A stretch of 64,000 nt of DNA. Origin: Mycolicibacterium hodleri. Its GTDB lineage: Bacteria; Actinomycetota; Actinomycetes; Mycobacteriales; Mycobacteriaceae. The position numbers and the translations under genes are program-made. The notes under the pieces were generated by a model. It was not told the origin of the DNA, searched no databases, and saw nothing but the letters and a program-made list of their open reading frames with translations. Below are positions 1 through 8,877 of the stretch, piece by piece. Numbering within the stretch: the first letter of the stretch is position 1; every line of letters starts with the position of its first letter. The DNA is taken from assembly GCF_006439015.1 (NCBI RefSeq), contig NZ_RCZG01000016.1, positions 1 to 64,000 of the forward strand, given 5' to 3'.

Positions 1-107
1 CCGTGCAGCAGAAGCAATGTCGGGTTACTCGGATCGCCGGCCTCGCGGTAGAACACCTCGAGTCCCTCGATCGTCGCCGTCTGATACCGCGTGGCAAAAG
101 CACTCAT
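1..107 (-). CDS. Alpha/beta hydrolase, N-terminal part (runs off window)
   Basis: The complement read from ATG at 107 gives 35 codons of an open frame that leaves the window at base 1. It begins MSAFATRYQ and ends in PTLLLLHG, the strand and HG oxyanion-loop segment typical of alpha/beta hydrolases near residue 35. An AGGGG ribosome-binding site lies six bases before this ATG; an in-frame ATG at 113 abuts it too closely. The gene is preceded, about 120 bases upstream, by one of two near-identical promoter elements that flank the ROK regulator, so it is probably controlled with the isomerase/transporter locus at 1971. The catalytic residues lie outside the window, so the substrate cannot be judged. 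Confidence 0.75.
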   Translation of the reverse strand, partial: MSAFATRYQTATIEGLEVFYREAGDPSNPTLLLLH

Positions 108-226
108 GGGCATCCCCTGTTCGGGTAGCTGCCGTCGCTGCTCAAGCGGCCGGCAGGGTGGTGGGTGGTGTGTGGTGTAAGCGATGCAAGAGACGAGTGT
201 CCTGTGTTCTGCTGGTGGTGCGTGCC

Positions 227-294
227 GTCGTGAACGACGCTACGAGAGCCTTCCGTCCATGTCTAGAACGACTTGCGTCAATTCGTGACGGATC
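227..294 (-). promoter_or_regulatory. Promoter/operator element, copy 1 (toward the hydrolase)
   Basis: Read on the minus strand, these 68 bases match the element at 1881-1948 at 60 of 68 positions. Both copies contain TAGACA (here 260-265), a 17-base spacer and TAGCGT (237-242), which fit a sigma-A -35/-10 pair. A TCTAGA core overlaps the -35, and a CGTCGT..ACGACG inverted repeat sits just after the -10. Conservation outside the hexamers suggests an operator, most simply for the adjacent ROK regulator. The binding protein is an inference. Confidence 0.6.
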
Positions 295-654
295 GGAGCG
301 CCGCCACGTCGGCCTCGTCGGTGCGTCGTGAAGCAGCGGCATCGGGGGCGGCCTAGTGGTCAACGGCGCGTGGCACACAGCGTTGATGACTGCGGAGCCA
401 TCAGACCCTTCAGTCCGCAGACACCCGCATCAGCACCGATATCACCGAACGTCTTGGGTGGCCGGATGTTCGGCGTCGGCGTAGGCCTCGGTGGCCGTGG
501 TGATCACCTGGACGACCGGCTTCCGCGTCGATGTCACCAAGGTCGCTGGCTAGGACTGGCTGGCCGAGGTTCGTCTGCGGGACTCCACATACGTTTCCTC
601 GTGAATTCACTGCCGTCGTCGCCCACCGCGGCTCATGAGGCACCAGGCCTGCCC
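295..654. other. Intergenic, no supported gene
   Basis: Between promoter copy 1 and the 3' end of the ROK gene there are only short open frames on both strands without a ribosome-binding site or recognisable motif. It may be eroded coding DNA, but no family could be named. Confidence 0.5.
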
Positions 655-1890
655 TCAGGGCGCCCCCGTTGCGCTATCGATCGTGACCAAACCACGGCAC
701 GCGAACTCGGCCGCGCCGACCGCGCCGTCGTCTCGTCCCAGTTGACAGGTTCCGATGACCAGACCGCGTGTCGCGGCAGGACGGGCCCGCTCATACACGC
801 ACTGCCGGATCGCGCTGAGCACCAGATCTTCCGCACCGCGGATCCCGGTCGAGACGAACACCGCCGACGGGTTCAACATCGACACCAGTCCCGCAAGGGC
901 GTAGCCCACGTGCCTGCCGGCCGAACGCAGTATCGCCGTCGTGGTCGGGTCCTCGAGTTGCGCTGCCTCGCCGAGGTTTTCGAGTGTCAACGCCGGCTGG
1001 TCCTGCATCATCGCGGTCAGCACCGGGCTTTCGCCGCCGTGGGCGGCGGACTCGGCTCCGCGAATGAGTGCGGGTGCCGATACCACTGCCTCCAGGCACC
1101 CCTTGTTGCCGCACGCGCACGGCGTCTCATCGGACGGGTCGATGCAAACGTGGCCGATGTCGCCCGCGTAACCGTCGGCACCGCGCGCCAGGGAGCCATT
1201 GATTACCAGGCCGCATCCGACACCACTGCTCACCTTGACCACCGCATAGGTCGCGTGCGCCGATGCCGGGCCTCCGCGCGCGCCCTCGGCGATGGCCAAC
1301 ACGTTCACGTCGTTCTCGACATAGGTCGGCACGGCGAAGCGCTTCGTGAAGTATTCGCCGATCGACACACCGGTCCACTGCGGCATGGTGGGTGGTGGCT
1401 CGCACACTTGGCCGAGGCCGTCGACGTCCGCGGCGATGGAGACACCGATCGCCCGAAGTACCTTGCCGCCCTTCTTGATCTCGGATTTGAGCGCGTCACC
1501 GATCGCCCGCATCGTCGCCGCCGGGTCCGTCGGATAGATGCCATCGACAGTGCGGCGCATCAGCACGGTCCCGTCGAGCTGCATGAGCACCAGCGCGACG
1601 CCGCTGACGTCGATGTCCGCGCCCGCGATGACGCCGAAACGCGAATCTCCGAGGACCACCCAGGATCCGCGGCGCCCTCCGGTGGAGATCGGGGCAGGTG
1701 TCTCGCGGGCCATTCCCTTGGCCAACAGGTGGCCCACCTCCGGTGAGAGTCGAGAACGACTGACGTCCAACGCCTTCGCGACGTCAGCGCGCGGTAGTGG
1801 TCCGCGGGTCAGCAGGGTGGCGACCACCTGACGTTGCAACGAGGACAGGTGGACAGGCGATGCGGATGGCGGAGTCACCTGATTCGTCAC
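655..1890 (-). CDS. ROK-family transcriptional regulator (NagC/XylR type)
   Basis: A 411-aa protein with an N-terminal helix-turn-helix (residues about 15-60, containing LPRADVAKALDVSRSRLS) followed by a ROK fold. The sugar-site motif ENDVNVLAIAEGARG and the zinc motif CACGNKGCLEA are present. The phosphate loop reads ADIDVSG instead of DxGGT, so it is expected to be a sugar-responsive repressor and not a kinase. The start is uncertain: TTG 1902, GTG 1890 and GTG 1878 are all in frame without a strong ribosome-binding site, and the conserved promoter element overlaps the first two. The gene lies between two divergent copies of that element and next to an isomerase and ABC transporter operon, which it probably controls. 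Confidence 0.88.
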   Translation of the reverse strand: MTNQVTPPSASPVHLSSLQRQVVATLLTRGPLPRADVAKALDVSRSRLSPEVGHLLAKGMARETPAPISTGGRRGSWVVLGDSRFGVIAGADIDVSGVALVLMQLDGTVLMRRTVDGIYPTDPAATMRAIGDALKSEIKKGGKVLRAIGVSIAADVDGLGQVCEPPPTMPQWTGVSIGEYFTKRFAVPTYVENDVNVLAIAEGARGGPASAHATYAVVKVSSGVGCGLVINGSLARGADGYAGDIGHVCIDPSDETPCACGNKGCLEAVVSAPALIRGAESAAHGGESPVLTAMMQDQPALTLENLGEAAQLEDPTTTAILRSAGRHVGYALAGLVSMLNPSAVFVSTGIRGAEDLVLSAIRQCVYERARPAATRGLVIGTCQLGRDDGAVGAAEFACRGLVTIDSATGAP

Positions 1891-1948
1891 GCATCGACGC
1901 AAGTTGTTCTAGACATGGACGGAAGGTTCTCATAGCGTCGTCAACGAC
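1881..1948 (+). promoter_or_regulatory. Promoter/operator element, copy 2 (toward the isomerase)
   Basis: This is the second copy of the 68-base element, 60 of 68 identical to the complement of 227-294. The -35 TAGACA is at 1910-1915, the -10 TAGCGT at 1933-1938, spacing 17. The isomerase ATG lies 22 bases beyond the element, with GAGGAG before it. It overlaps the 5' end of the ROK gene if that starts at 1890 or 1902. Confidence 0.65.
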
Positions 1949-1970
1949 AGCAAGCGCCACGAGGAGAACG

Positions 1971-2927
1971 ATGAGACTCGGCTTCTACACCGACTACACC
2001 CCCGACATCGCGCAGTTCGCCCAGGCAACGGGGTTCACCTCGGTGGAATTGTCGGCCTGGCCGCAATCCTCACTCAACGCCGACGAGGTCACCGACGCCC
2101 AGATCAAGGACATACGCGCCGACCTCGAAGCCCGCGACATCGAGATATCCGCCCTGGGCTACTACCCAAATTTTCAGGCCGTCGACGACCAGGAGGCCGC
2201 GGAGTACAAACGGTACTTCCGCAAGGTGCTGGCGCTTGCCGACCGCATGGACGTCCCCACCGTGTGCACCTTCGCCGGACAGACACCAGGCAGATCGGTC
2301 GAGGATTGCCTCGAACCGTTCGCCGGGGCCTTCACCGACTTCTGCCACGAGGCCGAGGATCTCGGCATCCGCATCGGCATCGAGAACTGTCCGATGCTCA
2401 ACCACAAGACCCGCACCGGCGAGAACATGGCGTACAGCCCCGAGATCTGGGCCGCGATGTTCGAGGCCGTCCCGTCGCGCGCGCTCGGTCTCGAAATCGA
2501 TCCCTCGCACCTGGTCTTCCTCGGCATCGACTACGTCCGCGCGATCCAGGACTTCGGCGATCGCATCGTGCACTTCCACGCCAAGGACATCGACATCGAC
2601 GAGCGCAAGCGCGGCGTCCTCGGCTTCTACGGCCAGGCCTTCGGCGAACTGCGTGGTTTCGGCAACGGCTGGTGGCGTTTCCGCGCACCCGGCTGGGGCG
2701 TCGTCGACTGGCGGGCGGTCATCACCGCACTGACCGACGCCGGCTACGAGGGCAACGTGGACATCGAGCACGAGGACGAGGTGTTCGCTGCGGCGGCGAT
2801 GTCGAAGATCGACGGCGAAGCCGACATCGTCGAGATGCTCGGCAAGGAACCCAACGCCCTCGTCCTGGGATATCGCTTCCTGGCGCCGCTCATGCCGCTA
2901 GCACCTACACAACTGCTTCCGCACTGA
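1971..2927 (+). CDS. Sugar phosphate isomerase/epimerase (xylose isomerase-like TIM barrel)
   Basis: A 318-aa protein of the AP-endonuclease-2/xylose isomerase-like TIM-barrel family. The ATG at 1971 follows GAGGAGAACG; an upstream extension of the frame reaches into the promoter and is rejected. Family features include an N-terminal LGFYTDYTPD strand, metal-ligand candidates in IGIENCP, LGLEIDPSHL, VHFHAKDID and the C-terminal VDIEHED strand, so a divalent-metal sugar or inositol-type isomerase/epimerase is likely. It is the first gene of a run through binding protein, ATPase, two permeases and a Gfo/Idh/MocA dehydrogenase, which suggests that it processes the imported compound. The exact substrate is unknown. 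Confidence 0.88.
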   Translation: MRLGFYTDYTPDIAQFAQATGFTSVELSAWPQSSLNADEVTDAQIKDIRADLEARDIEISALGYYPNFQAVDDQEAAEYKRYFRKVLALADRMDVPTVCTFAGQTPGRSVEDCLEPFAGAFTDFCHEAEDLGIRIGIENCPMLNHKTRTGENMAYSPEIWAAMFEAVPSRALGLEIDPSHLVFLGIDYVRAIQDFGDRIVHFHAKDIDIDERKRGVLGFYGQAFGELRGFGNGWWRFRAPGWGVVDWRAVITALTDAGYEGNVDIEHEDEVFAAAAMSKIDGEADIVEMLGKEPNALVLGYRFLAPLMPLAPTQLLPH

Positions 2928-2977
2928 AACGACGATGGCGTCCACACCGCATTCCCTTCTCCTAGTGAGGTCGACCC

Positions 2978-4129
2978 GTGACAGCTTCCCGAGGACTCCT
3001 CGCCGCCGCGGTGTGTGCCGTGCTGGCGGTCGGCAACCTGGCCGGCTGTGGCAGCAGCACGGGTACCCAGGCGACCGGCTCCACCGCGTCACAGTCGCTG
3101 CAGAAGCCGGCGACCAAGCCGGACCGCCTGGTCATCCGCATCTGGTCCGGCGACGAGCAGAAGGTGTACGCGGAGACCGCGGGCAAGGCCTTCACCGACG
3201 CCACCGGCATCCCGATCGTCTGGGACACCACCGACGAAGCGGTCAGCTACGCCAAGCTCAACCAGGAGATCGGCTCGGGACAGCCCCCGAGCGTCGACGC
3301 GAGCTTCAACGCCCAGCAGCGCGCCTACACCGACGCCGCCCGGGGATGGACGATTCCGATCAGTCCGGAACTCGCGCCGAACATGGCCAAGGTCACCGCG
3401 GAGACGGCCCGCCCGGCCAACGCGAACGGTGACAACTGGGCATACGTCAACCCCTACACCCTGTCGGTCCCCTTCATCGTCCGCACCGACAAGGTCGACC
3501 CCGCCCAGATCGCCACGTGGAATGACCTGTTCACGCCGAACCTCAAGCAGAGCATCGCGATCGACTCCATCTACTCGAGCACGGCCTTCGGCTTCGCCCA
3601 GTCGCTCGGGGTGAACCCGGCGACCAACCCACCCGACGGAATGGCGCCGGTCTGGGACCGCATCTCGGGTCTCAAACCCAACCTCGCGCAACTCGGCTCC
3701 AACGCCGACGTCGTCACCGCGTTGACGAATGGCTCGGTCTCGGTGGCCATCAGCAACACCGGATCGGGGATCTCGGCCCTCGCCGCGGGCGCCCCGATCA
3801 AGATGGTCGCACCCAAGGACGGGCTGTACGTCGTCGGCGACTCCTACTACATCCACAAGGGCATCCCCGCCGCCAACGCCTACTACGCCCAGGTCTTCGC
3901 CAACTACGTCCTGGACCCGGCCGTGCAGTCGGCGGTCGCGGCGAAGCTGGGATTCGTCCCCGTCAATCCCGCGGCCGACGTCCCCGCGTACATGAGCGCC
4001 GACCCGGCGGTGTTCCCCCGCTCCCCTGCCGACCTCAAGGCCGAGAACGCCATCGTCGCCCCGATCCCGCTGATGGCCAAGAACGACGAAGCCTGGCAGA
4101 AGGCGTTCGACAATGCCATCGGCCAATGA
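2978..4129 (+). CDS. ABC transporter substrate-binding lipoprotein
   Basis: A 383-aa extracellular solute-binding protein. The GTG start at 2978 follows GTGAGG. The signal peptide ends in a lipobox, LAGC, with Cys24 as the expected lipid anchor. The mature part starts with a linker rich in Ser, Thr and Gly, then KPDRLVIRIWSG, the first strand of a periplasmic-binding fold of the iron/polyamine/phosphonate class rather than the classical sugar class. The stop overlaps the start of the ATPase gene by 17 bases, so the two are translationally coupled. It should present the substrate at the outer face of the cytoplasmic membrane to the permeases at 5252 and 6208. Confidence 0.88.
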   Translation: MTASRGLLAAAVCAVLAVGNLAGCGSSTGTQATGSTASQSLQKPATKPDRLVIRIWSGDEQKVYAETAGKAFTDATGIPIVWDTTDEAVSYAKLNQEIGSGQPPSVDASFNAQQRAYTDAARGWTIPISPELAPNMAKVTAETARPANANGDNWAYVNPYTLSVPFIVRTDKVDPAQIATWNDLFTPNLKQSIAIDSIYSSTAFGFAQSLGVNPATNPPDGMAPVWDRISGLKPNLAQLGSNADVVTALTNGSVSVAISNTGSGISALAAGAPIKMVAPKDGLYVVGDSYYIHKGIPAANAYYAQVFANYVLDPAVQSAVAAKLGFVPVNPAADVPAYMSADPAVFPRSPADLKAENAIVAPIPLMAKNDEAWQKAFDNAIGQ

Positions 4130-5249
4130 ACCCTCGCCGGTCATGACCGCCGTGACGGAGCCCGCGGTCACCGCTCCTGCGGCGGCCATCCGGCTTCAGC
4201 ACGTCGACAAGGCCCACGGCGACGTTAGAGTGCTGCAGGACGTGTCCCTCGACATCGCCGACGGCGAGTTCTTCACCCTGCTCGGACCGTCCGGATCGGG
4301 AAAGACCACCCTGCTGCGCATCATCGCCGGACTGCTCGAGGCCGATCGCGGCGAGCTGCTGATCGGCGGTGAGTCGATGCGAGGTCGGCCCGCCCATGCC
4401 CGCGATCTCGGCGTCGTGTTCCAGTCACTCGCCTTGTTTCCTCACCTCAGCGTCGGAGACAACGTCGCGTTTCCACTGCGGATGCGCCGGGTCGGACGCA
4501 AGGAGATCGCCACCCGGGTCCGCGACGCCTTGGCGCTGGTTCAGCTCCCCGACGTCCAGGCCCGCCGTGTCGGCGAGCTCAGCGGCGGACAGCTGCAGCG
4601 CGTCGCGCTGGCCCGGGCGTTGGTCTACCAGCCCCGCATCCTGCTCCTCGACGAACCGCTGTCGGCCCTGGACCGACGCCTGCGCGAAACCATGCAGCTC
4701 GAACTGACCCGCATCCACCGCGAGCTCGGGGTGACCATCGTCAACGTCACCCACGACCAACGCGAAGCTCTCATGGTCAGCGATCGCATCGCGGTGATGG
4801 AAGCCGGGCGCATCGTGCAATGCGCGCCAGGCCGGGACCTCTACGCCAAGCCCGCCAGCACGTTCGTCGCTGGATTCCTCGGTGACCCGCTGCTGCTGGA
4901 GGGACACGTCACCTCGGCGAACGGCTCACGCACGCTGACGAACTCGTCGGTGACCGTCACCGTGCCCGCGTCCGCGCCACTCGGCGATGCCGTCGCCGTG
5001 ATGCGCCCGGAACGCCTGCGTTTGCTCGGCCCCGCCGATGCCAACCGCACCTACGACAACCAGCTCGATGGCACCGTCGGGTTCGCGGCGTTCGACGGCA
5101 ACGGAATCTTCTACCAGGTGCGACTCGACTGCGGCGTGTCCGCCACCGTCCACGTCCCAGCCCGAGAAGAGGCCCGACTCCGCGACCTCGACGAGCGCGT
5201 GGTCGTCGCCTGGAACGCCACCGACGTCCCCATCGTCGCGAAGCACTGA
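4113..5249 (+). CDS. ABC transporter ATP-binding protein (PotA-like, with TOBE domain)
   Basis: A 378-aa ATPase with all core motifs: Walker A GPSGSGKTT, Q-loop VFQSLALFPHLSV, signature LSGGQLQRVALARAL, Walker B ILLLDEPLSALD and switch THDQREAL. A C-terminal regulatory TOBE-type region follows (about residues 260-378), as in the spermidine/putrescine and ferric-iron importers. The ATG at 4113 lies inside the end of the binding-protein gene and has AAGG nine bases upstream; a second ATG at 4143 is possible. It should energise the permease pair immediately downstream. Confidence 0.92.
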   Translation: MPSANEPSPVMTAVTEPAVTAPAAAIRLQHVDKAHGDVRVLQDVSLDIADGEFFTLLGPSGSGKTTLLRIIAGLLEADRGELLIGGESMRGRPAHARDLGVVFQSLALFPHLSVGDNVAFPLRMRRVGRKEIATRVRDALALVQLPDVQARRVGELSGGQLQRVALARALVYQPRILLLDEPLSALDRRLRETMQLELTRIHRELGVTIVNVTHDQREALMVSDRIAVMEAGRIVQCAPGRDLYAKPASTFVAGFLGDPLLLEGHVTSANGSRTLTNSSVTVTVPASAPLGDAVAVMRPERLRLLGPADANRTYDNQLDGTVGFAAFDGNGIFYQVRLDCGVSATVHVPAREEARLRDLDERVVVAWNATDVPIVAKH

Positions 5250-5251
5250 CC

Positions 5252-6211
5252 ATGCACACCCGCTACGTGTCCCAGCAGTGGAAGGAACTGCCCTCCAACG
5301 GGTCTGCGCTCCGATGGCGCCTCGTCGACGCGCTCAGCCGAACTCAAGAAGTCATCGCGCGGATCACGCCCGAACGTCTTCGCCGACTGCTCCCTCTGGT
5401 CCCGGCCCTGCTGCTGGTCGGATCGCTCGTCGTCGGACTGCTCGCCCTCGCGATGCGGAGTCTGCACGACTACGACAGCTTCCTCGCCGTGCAGGGCGGG
5501 TGGTCACTGGCGCAGTACACCGCCGTGCTGACCGACCCCCAGTTCCACACCGTCGTGGCCCGAACCCTCCTGATGGCCGTGATCCTCCCGGTCGCCGCGG
5601 TCGCCATCGGCGTGCCCTTCGCCATGACGATGACCCGCTGCCCACGGCGGTGGATGCGTCTCGCCCTGCTCATCGGGCTCTTCGTCCCCCTGCTCACCGG
5701 TGACATCACCCGCACCTACGGACTGCTCGCGTTCCTCGGCCCGAACGGTCCGGTGGAGTGGGTCACCTCCCACGTCGGTCTCGGCGGCCTCCACATCCTC
5801 GGGTCCCCACGGGCCATCGGCATCGGTATCGTGCAGACCCTTCTTCCTGCGGCCGTGGTCGTTCTGCTGCCCGCTGTCCTGCGCATCGACCCCGAGTTGG
5901 GTTCGGCGGCAATGACTCTCGGCGCATCGCCGCGGATCGTGTTCTGGCGCATCACCCTCCCCCAGCTACGAACCGGGATCGTGGCCGCCTTGGCCACCAC
6001 CTTCGCCCTGACCATGGCCGCGTTCGCCGACCCCGCCATCCTGGGCCGCGGTCTGCAGAGCTTCGTCTCGAACTTCCTCCAAGATCGCTACCTGGCAGTG
6101 GGCAACCCGCCGCAGGGGGCGGCGATCGGCATCATTCTGCTGGTGATCGTCAGCGTGGGCACCGCCCTGCTCCTCACCCTCGGGCGACCCCGCCGACGAG
6201 GTCGGAAGTGA
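5252..6211 (+). CDS. ABC transporter permease 1 (PotB-like)
   Basis: A 319-aa integral membrane protein with about six hydrophobic spans after a roughly 45-residue polar N terminus. The ATPase-contacting EAA loop is visible as GSAAMTLGASPRIVFWRITLP near residue 215, followed by a last membrane segment and a basic C-terminal tail. It starts two bases after the ATPase stop and overlaps permease 2 by GTGA. The long first loop and EAA spacing match the binding-protein-dependent permeases of polyamine/iron/phosphonate systems. Confidence 0.9.
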   Translation: MHTRYVSQQWKELPSNGSALRWRLVDALSRTQEVIARITPERLRRLLPLVPALLLVGSLVVGLLALAMRSLHDYDSFLAVQGGWSLAQYTAVLTDPQFHTVVARTLLMAVILPVAAVAIGVPFAMTMTRCPRRWMRLALLIGLFVPLLTGDITRTYGLLAFLGPNGPVEWVTSHVGLGGLHILGSPRAIGIGIVQTLLPAAVVVLLPAVLRIDPELGSAAMTLGASPRIVFWRITLPQLRTGIVAALATTFALTMAAFADPAILGRGLQSFVSNFLQDRYLAVGNPPQGAAIGIILLVIVSVGTALLLTLGRPRRRGRK

Positions 6212-6996
6212 AACGTGTCCGCCTCGCCGGCGTAGTCACCGTCTGCGCACTCATTCCACTGCTGGTGCCGACGATCCTGGTGTTGGTCGCGTCCTTCTCG
6301 GCCGGTGAGGTCCTCACGTTCCCGCCACGAGGCTTCACCACCCACTGGTACGGCGAGATGATTGCCAACGGCGCCGTATGGACGGCCCTGGGCAACAGCT
6401 TGTACGTCGCCGTGCTCAGTGTCGTGATCAACGTCTGCTGCGGCGTACCGGCGGCTTTGGCGCTTCCTCGTGTCGGGGCATACGGCAGAGCGCTCTTCAC
6501 CGTTGTCCTCTCGCTGGGCCTTAGTTCCCCGACCATCGTGTCGGCGTTCGCCTACTTCGACGTCTACGGCCGAATCGGCATCACCAACAACCTCACGGCT
6601 GTCGCACTTGCGGTCGCCGTCACCTCCTTTCCCTTCATGCTCTGGACCGTTCTCGCGGCGATCGAGGACCTCGATCCGAACCTGTTGCCCGCCGCCGCCA
6701 CCATGGGAGCCGACCCCGTCGAGCAGTTCCTCTTCATCCGCCTTCCCCTGCTGGCTCCCGGGATCATCACCGGCGCGCTCGTCGTGTTCGTCCTGAGCAT
6801 CACCGACTTCGTCGTGAGTCAGGTGCTCACCACGGTGGACGATCAGACCCTGCCCGTCTACCTGTATTCCGGTCTGCGGGGGGCGATCTCGCCGTCGCTG
6901 GGCGCCGTGTCGGCATTGTTCATCGTCGTGGTTGCCGTGGCGTTCGCCGTCGTGCTGCGCCTTGGCAAGGTCGAACGATTCCTGTTCCGCGCATGA
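6208..6996 (+). CDS. ABC transporter permease 2 (PotC-like)
   Basis: A 262-aa permease starting at GTG 6208, which overlaps the stop of permease 1 in the sequence GTGA. Six hydrophobic spans can be seen, with the EAA loop LLPAAATMGADPVEQFLFIRLP near residue 165. It forms the heteromeric membrane channel with the preceding permease. Its own stop overlaps the dehydrogenase start (ATGA), so transporter and enzyme are expressed together. Confidence 0.9.
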   Translation: MKRVRLAGVVTVCALIPLLVPTILVLVASFSAGEVLTFPPRGFTTHWYGEMIANGAVWTALGNSLYVAVLSVVINVCCGVPAALALPRVGAYGRALFTVVLSLGLSSPTIVSAFAYFDVYGRIGITNNLTAVALAVAVTSFPFMLWTVLAAIEDLDPNLLPAAATMGADPVEQFLFIRLPLLAPGIITGALVVFVLSITDFVVSQVLTTVDDQTLPVYLYSGLRGAISPSLGAVSALFIVVVAVAFAVVLRLGKVERFLFRA

Positions 6997-8288
6997 GTGA
7001 TCACAGTGTGCGCGCCGCGATCGTCGGCACCGGGTTCATGGCTTCGGTACACGCAGAGGCATTGCGCCGCATCGGGGTACCGGTCCTCGGCGTCGTCGGC
7101 TCTTCGCCCGAGCGCGGGAGCGCCCAGACGTCGGCGCTGGGGCTGCCGTCTCCGTACCCGGCCTATCGCGATCTGCTGGCCGACGACCGCGTCGACGTCG
7201 TGCACGTGTGCTCGCCCAACCACCTGCACCACGAGCACGCCCTGGGGGCACTGCAGGCGGGCAAGCACGTCGTCTGCGAGAAGCCGCTGGCGATGACGTC
7301 AGAGGAGGCAGCCGATCTCTGCGACGTCGCGCACTCGTCGGGATTGGTGAACGCCGTCTGTTTCATCCAGCGGTTCTATCCCCAGTGCCAAGAAGCACGG
7401 CGTCGTGTCCGATCCGGCGAAACCGGCAACGTCAGATTCATCACCGGGACCTATCTTCAGGATTGGCTTTCGGAGGAGACGGACTGGAACTGGCGCCTCA
7501 ACCCACGCCTTGGTGGAACGCTGCGCGCGGTGGGCGACATCGGATCGCACTGGCTCGACCTCGCAGGCTTCATCACCGGGAACCGGATCGAGTCAGTCAT
7601 AGCGGACCTGGCCATCGCGATCCCCACCCGTCTGCGGCCCGTCGGCCCATCGGGGGCAGCGACGTTCTCGGCGGCCGTGGACGGCCCCGTCGAGCGGACC
7701 CCGATCGACACCGAGGACATCGCGGGCATCCTCATTCGGTTCGACGACGGATCGCGGGGCGTCCTGACCTTGTCCCAGGTGTCACCGGGTCGCAAGAACC
7801 ATCTCTCCCTGGAGTTGAGTGGGTCCAAGGCGTCGTTGCGGTGGTGTGCCGAGGACCCCGAGAAACTATGGATCGGGCACCGCGACCAGCCCAACCAGAT
7901 CCTGTTGCGTGGCGCAGTCCCTGGCACCCCCGCCGCCGGCAACTACCCCGCCGGACACGTGCAGGGATACCCCGATGCGTTCAAGGCGATGTACCGCGCC
8001 GTCTACCGAGCCGTCGCGGCCGGCGGACCCCCGCCCGCACCGGACTACCCGACGTTTCACGATGGTCTCGAGCAGGCCGTGATCGCCGACGCCATCGCCG
8101 CAAGTGCGCAGGACGCCACATGGACCACGATCGACCGAGCGAAAATGGCGCCGTCCTACGGTAAGAGCTTTGACACAGCCGCAGACCGTTCATGCACGGC
8201 GATGAACCAACCCGCCGCGGCAGCACCATCGAGATTGCGTCATGGCGAGCGGGGCCGACGATCATCGGCATCGCAGGACGGATCGTGA
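6993..8288 (+). CDS. Gfo/Idh/MocA-family oxidoreductase
   Basis: A 431-aa NAD(P)-dependent dehydrogenase. The N-terminal Rossmann motif is AAIVGTGFMASVHAEAL; the catalytic CEKPLA (EKP lysine) follows near residue 95, and GDIGSHWLDL in the second domain carries the conserved Asp and His. Such enzymes oxidise sugars, inositols or related polyols. It overlaps permease 2 by four bases and closes the transporter operon. The last 40 or so residues, after ATWTTID, are polar and low in similarity to the family and could be a read-through tail after a lost stop; the catalytic domains are complete. Confidence 0.9.
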   Translation: MSDHSVRAAIVGTGFMASVHAEALRRIGVPVLGVVGSSPERGSAQTSALGLPSPYPAYRDLLADDRVDVVHVCSPNHLHHEHALGALQAGKHVVCEKPLAMTSEEAADLCDVAHSSGLVNAVCFIQRFYPQCQEARRRVRSGETGNVRFITGTYLQDWLSEETDWNWRLNPRLGGTLRAVGDIGSHWLDLAGFITGNRIESVIADLAIAIPTRLRPVGPSGAATFSAAVDGPVERTPIDTEDIAGILIRFDDGSRGVLTLSQVSPGRKNHLSLELSGSKASLRWCAEDPEKLWIGHRDQPNQILLRGAVPGTPAAGNYPAGHVQGYPDAFKAMYRAVYRAVAAGGPPPAPDYPTFHDGLEQAVIADAIAASAQDATWTTIDRAKMAPSYGKSFDTAADRSCTAMNQPAAAAPSRLRHGERGRRSSASQDGS

Positions 8289-8400
8289 TCCACCCAATGT
8301 TCGATCCACCAGGTGCACGGCATCACCCAACGAAAACAGCGGGCGGTTGCGCCCGACCCATCGACATTGTCGTCGACCTGTCATTCCCGAGGAGAAACCG

Positions 8401-8877
8401 ATGCCCATGACCGTCCGACCGCCGGTCCCCCCGTTCACCCATGAGACCGCGGTACAGAAAGTGCGCCTGGCCGAAGACGGCTGGAACTCACGCAACCCTG
8501 CAGCGGTCGCGCAGGCCTACACCGAGGACAGTTGGTGGCGCAATAGGTCCACCTTCATCCAAGGCCGCGCCGACATCATCGCGTTTCTCACCGGCAAGTG
8601 GGAGCGCGAACTCGACTATCGACTGATCAAGGAACTGTGGGCGCACGACGGGCACCGGATCGCCGTGCGTTTCTGCTACGAGTATCACGACGCCGACGGT
8701 CGGTGGTTCCGTGCCTACGGCAATGAGAACTGGCACTTCGAGGACAGCGGCCTGATGCGCTGGCGGCACGCCAGCATCAACGACCTGCCGATCGAAGAAT
8801 CCGACCGGAAGTTCCACTGGGACAACACCAGCGTTCGGCCGACCGATCATCCCGGACTCAGTGAGCTTGATCTGTAA
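8401..8877 (+). CDS. DUF1348 / NTF2-like protein
   Basis: A 158-aa protein with the NTF2-like (SnoaL-type cone) layout of DUF1348: an N-terminal helix with EDGWNSRNPAAVAQAYTED, then WRNRSTFIQGRADI, and a C-terminal GNENWHFEDSGLMRWRHASI strand pair. GAGGAGAAACC precedes the ATG at 8401 (a second ATG is at 8407). It lies 112 bases after the dehydrogenase and has its own ribosome-binding site, so membership in the upstream operon is possible but not certain. The role of the family is unknown; a small-molecule enzyme or binding function is usual for the fold. Confidence 0.85.
   Translation: MPMTVRPPVPPFTHETAVQKVRLAEDGWNSRNPAAVAQAYTEDSWWRNRSTFIQGRADIIAFLTGKWERELDYRLIKELWAHDGHRIAVRFCYEYHDADGRWFRAYGNENWHFEDSGLMRWRHASINDLPIEESDRKFHWDNTSVRPTDHPGLSELDL

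Noticed and set aside
328..1746. A 472-codon open frame on the plus strand opposite the ROK gene
   Set aside because: It has no domain, an Arg- and His-rich composition typical of an antisense frame in GC-rich DNA, and the opposite strand carries a full ROK protein.
3089..4189. A 366-codon minus-strand frame opposite the binding-protein gene
   Set aside because: The composition is Val/Gly/Arg/Asp-rich mirror of the real gene and no motif or ribosome-binding site supports it.
8330..8370. A CGGGCG-GTTG-CGCCCG hairpin after the Gfo/Idh/MocA gene
   Set aside because: The stem is only six base pairs with no U-tract and lies in GC-rich DNA where such stems arise by chance.
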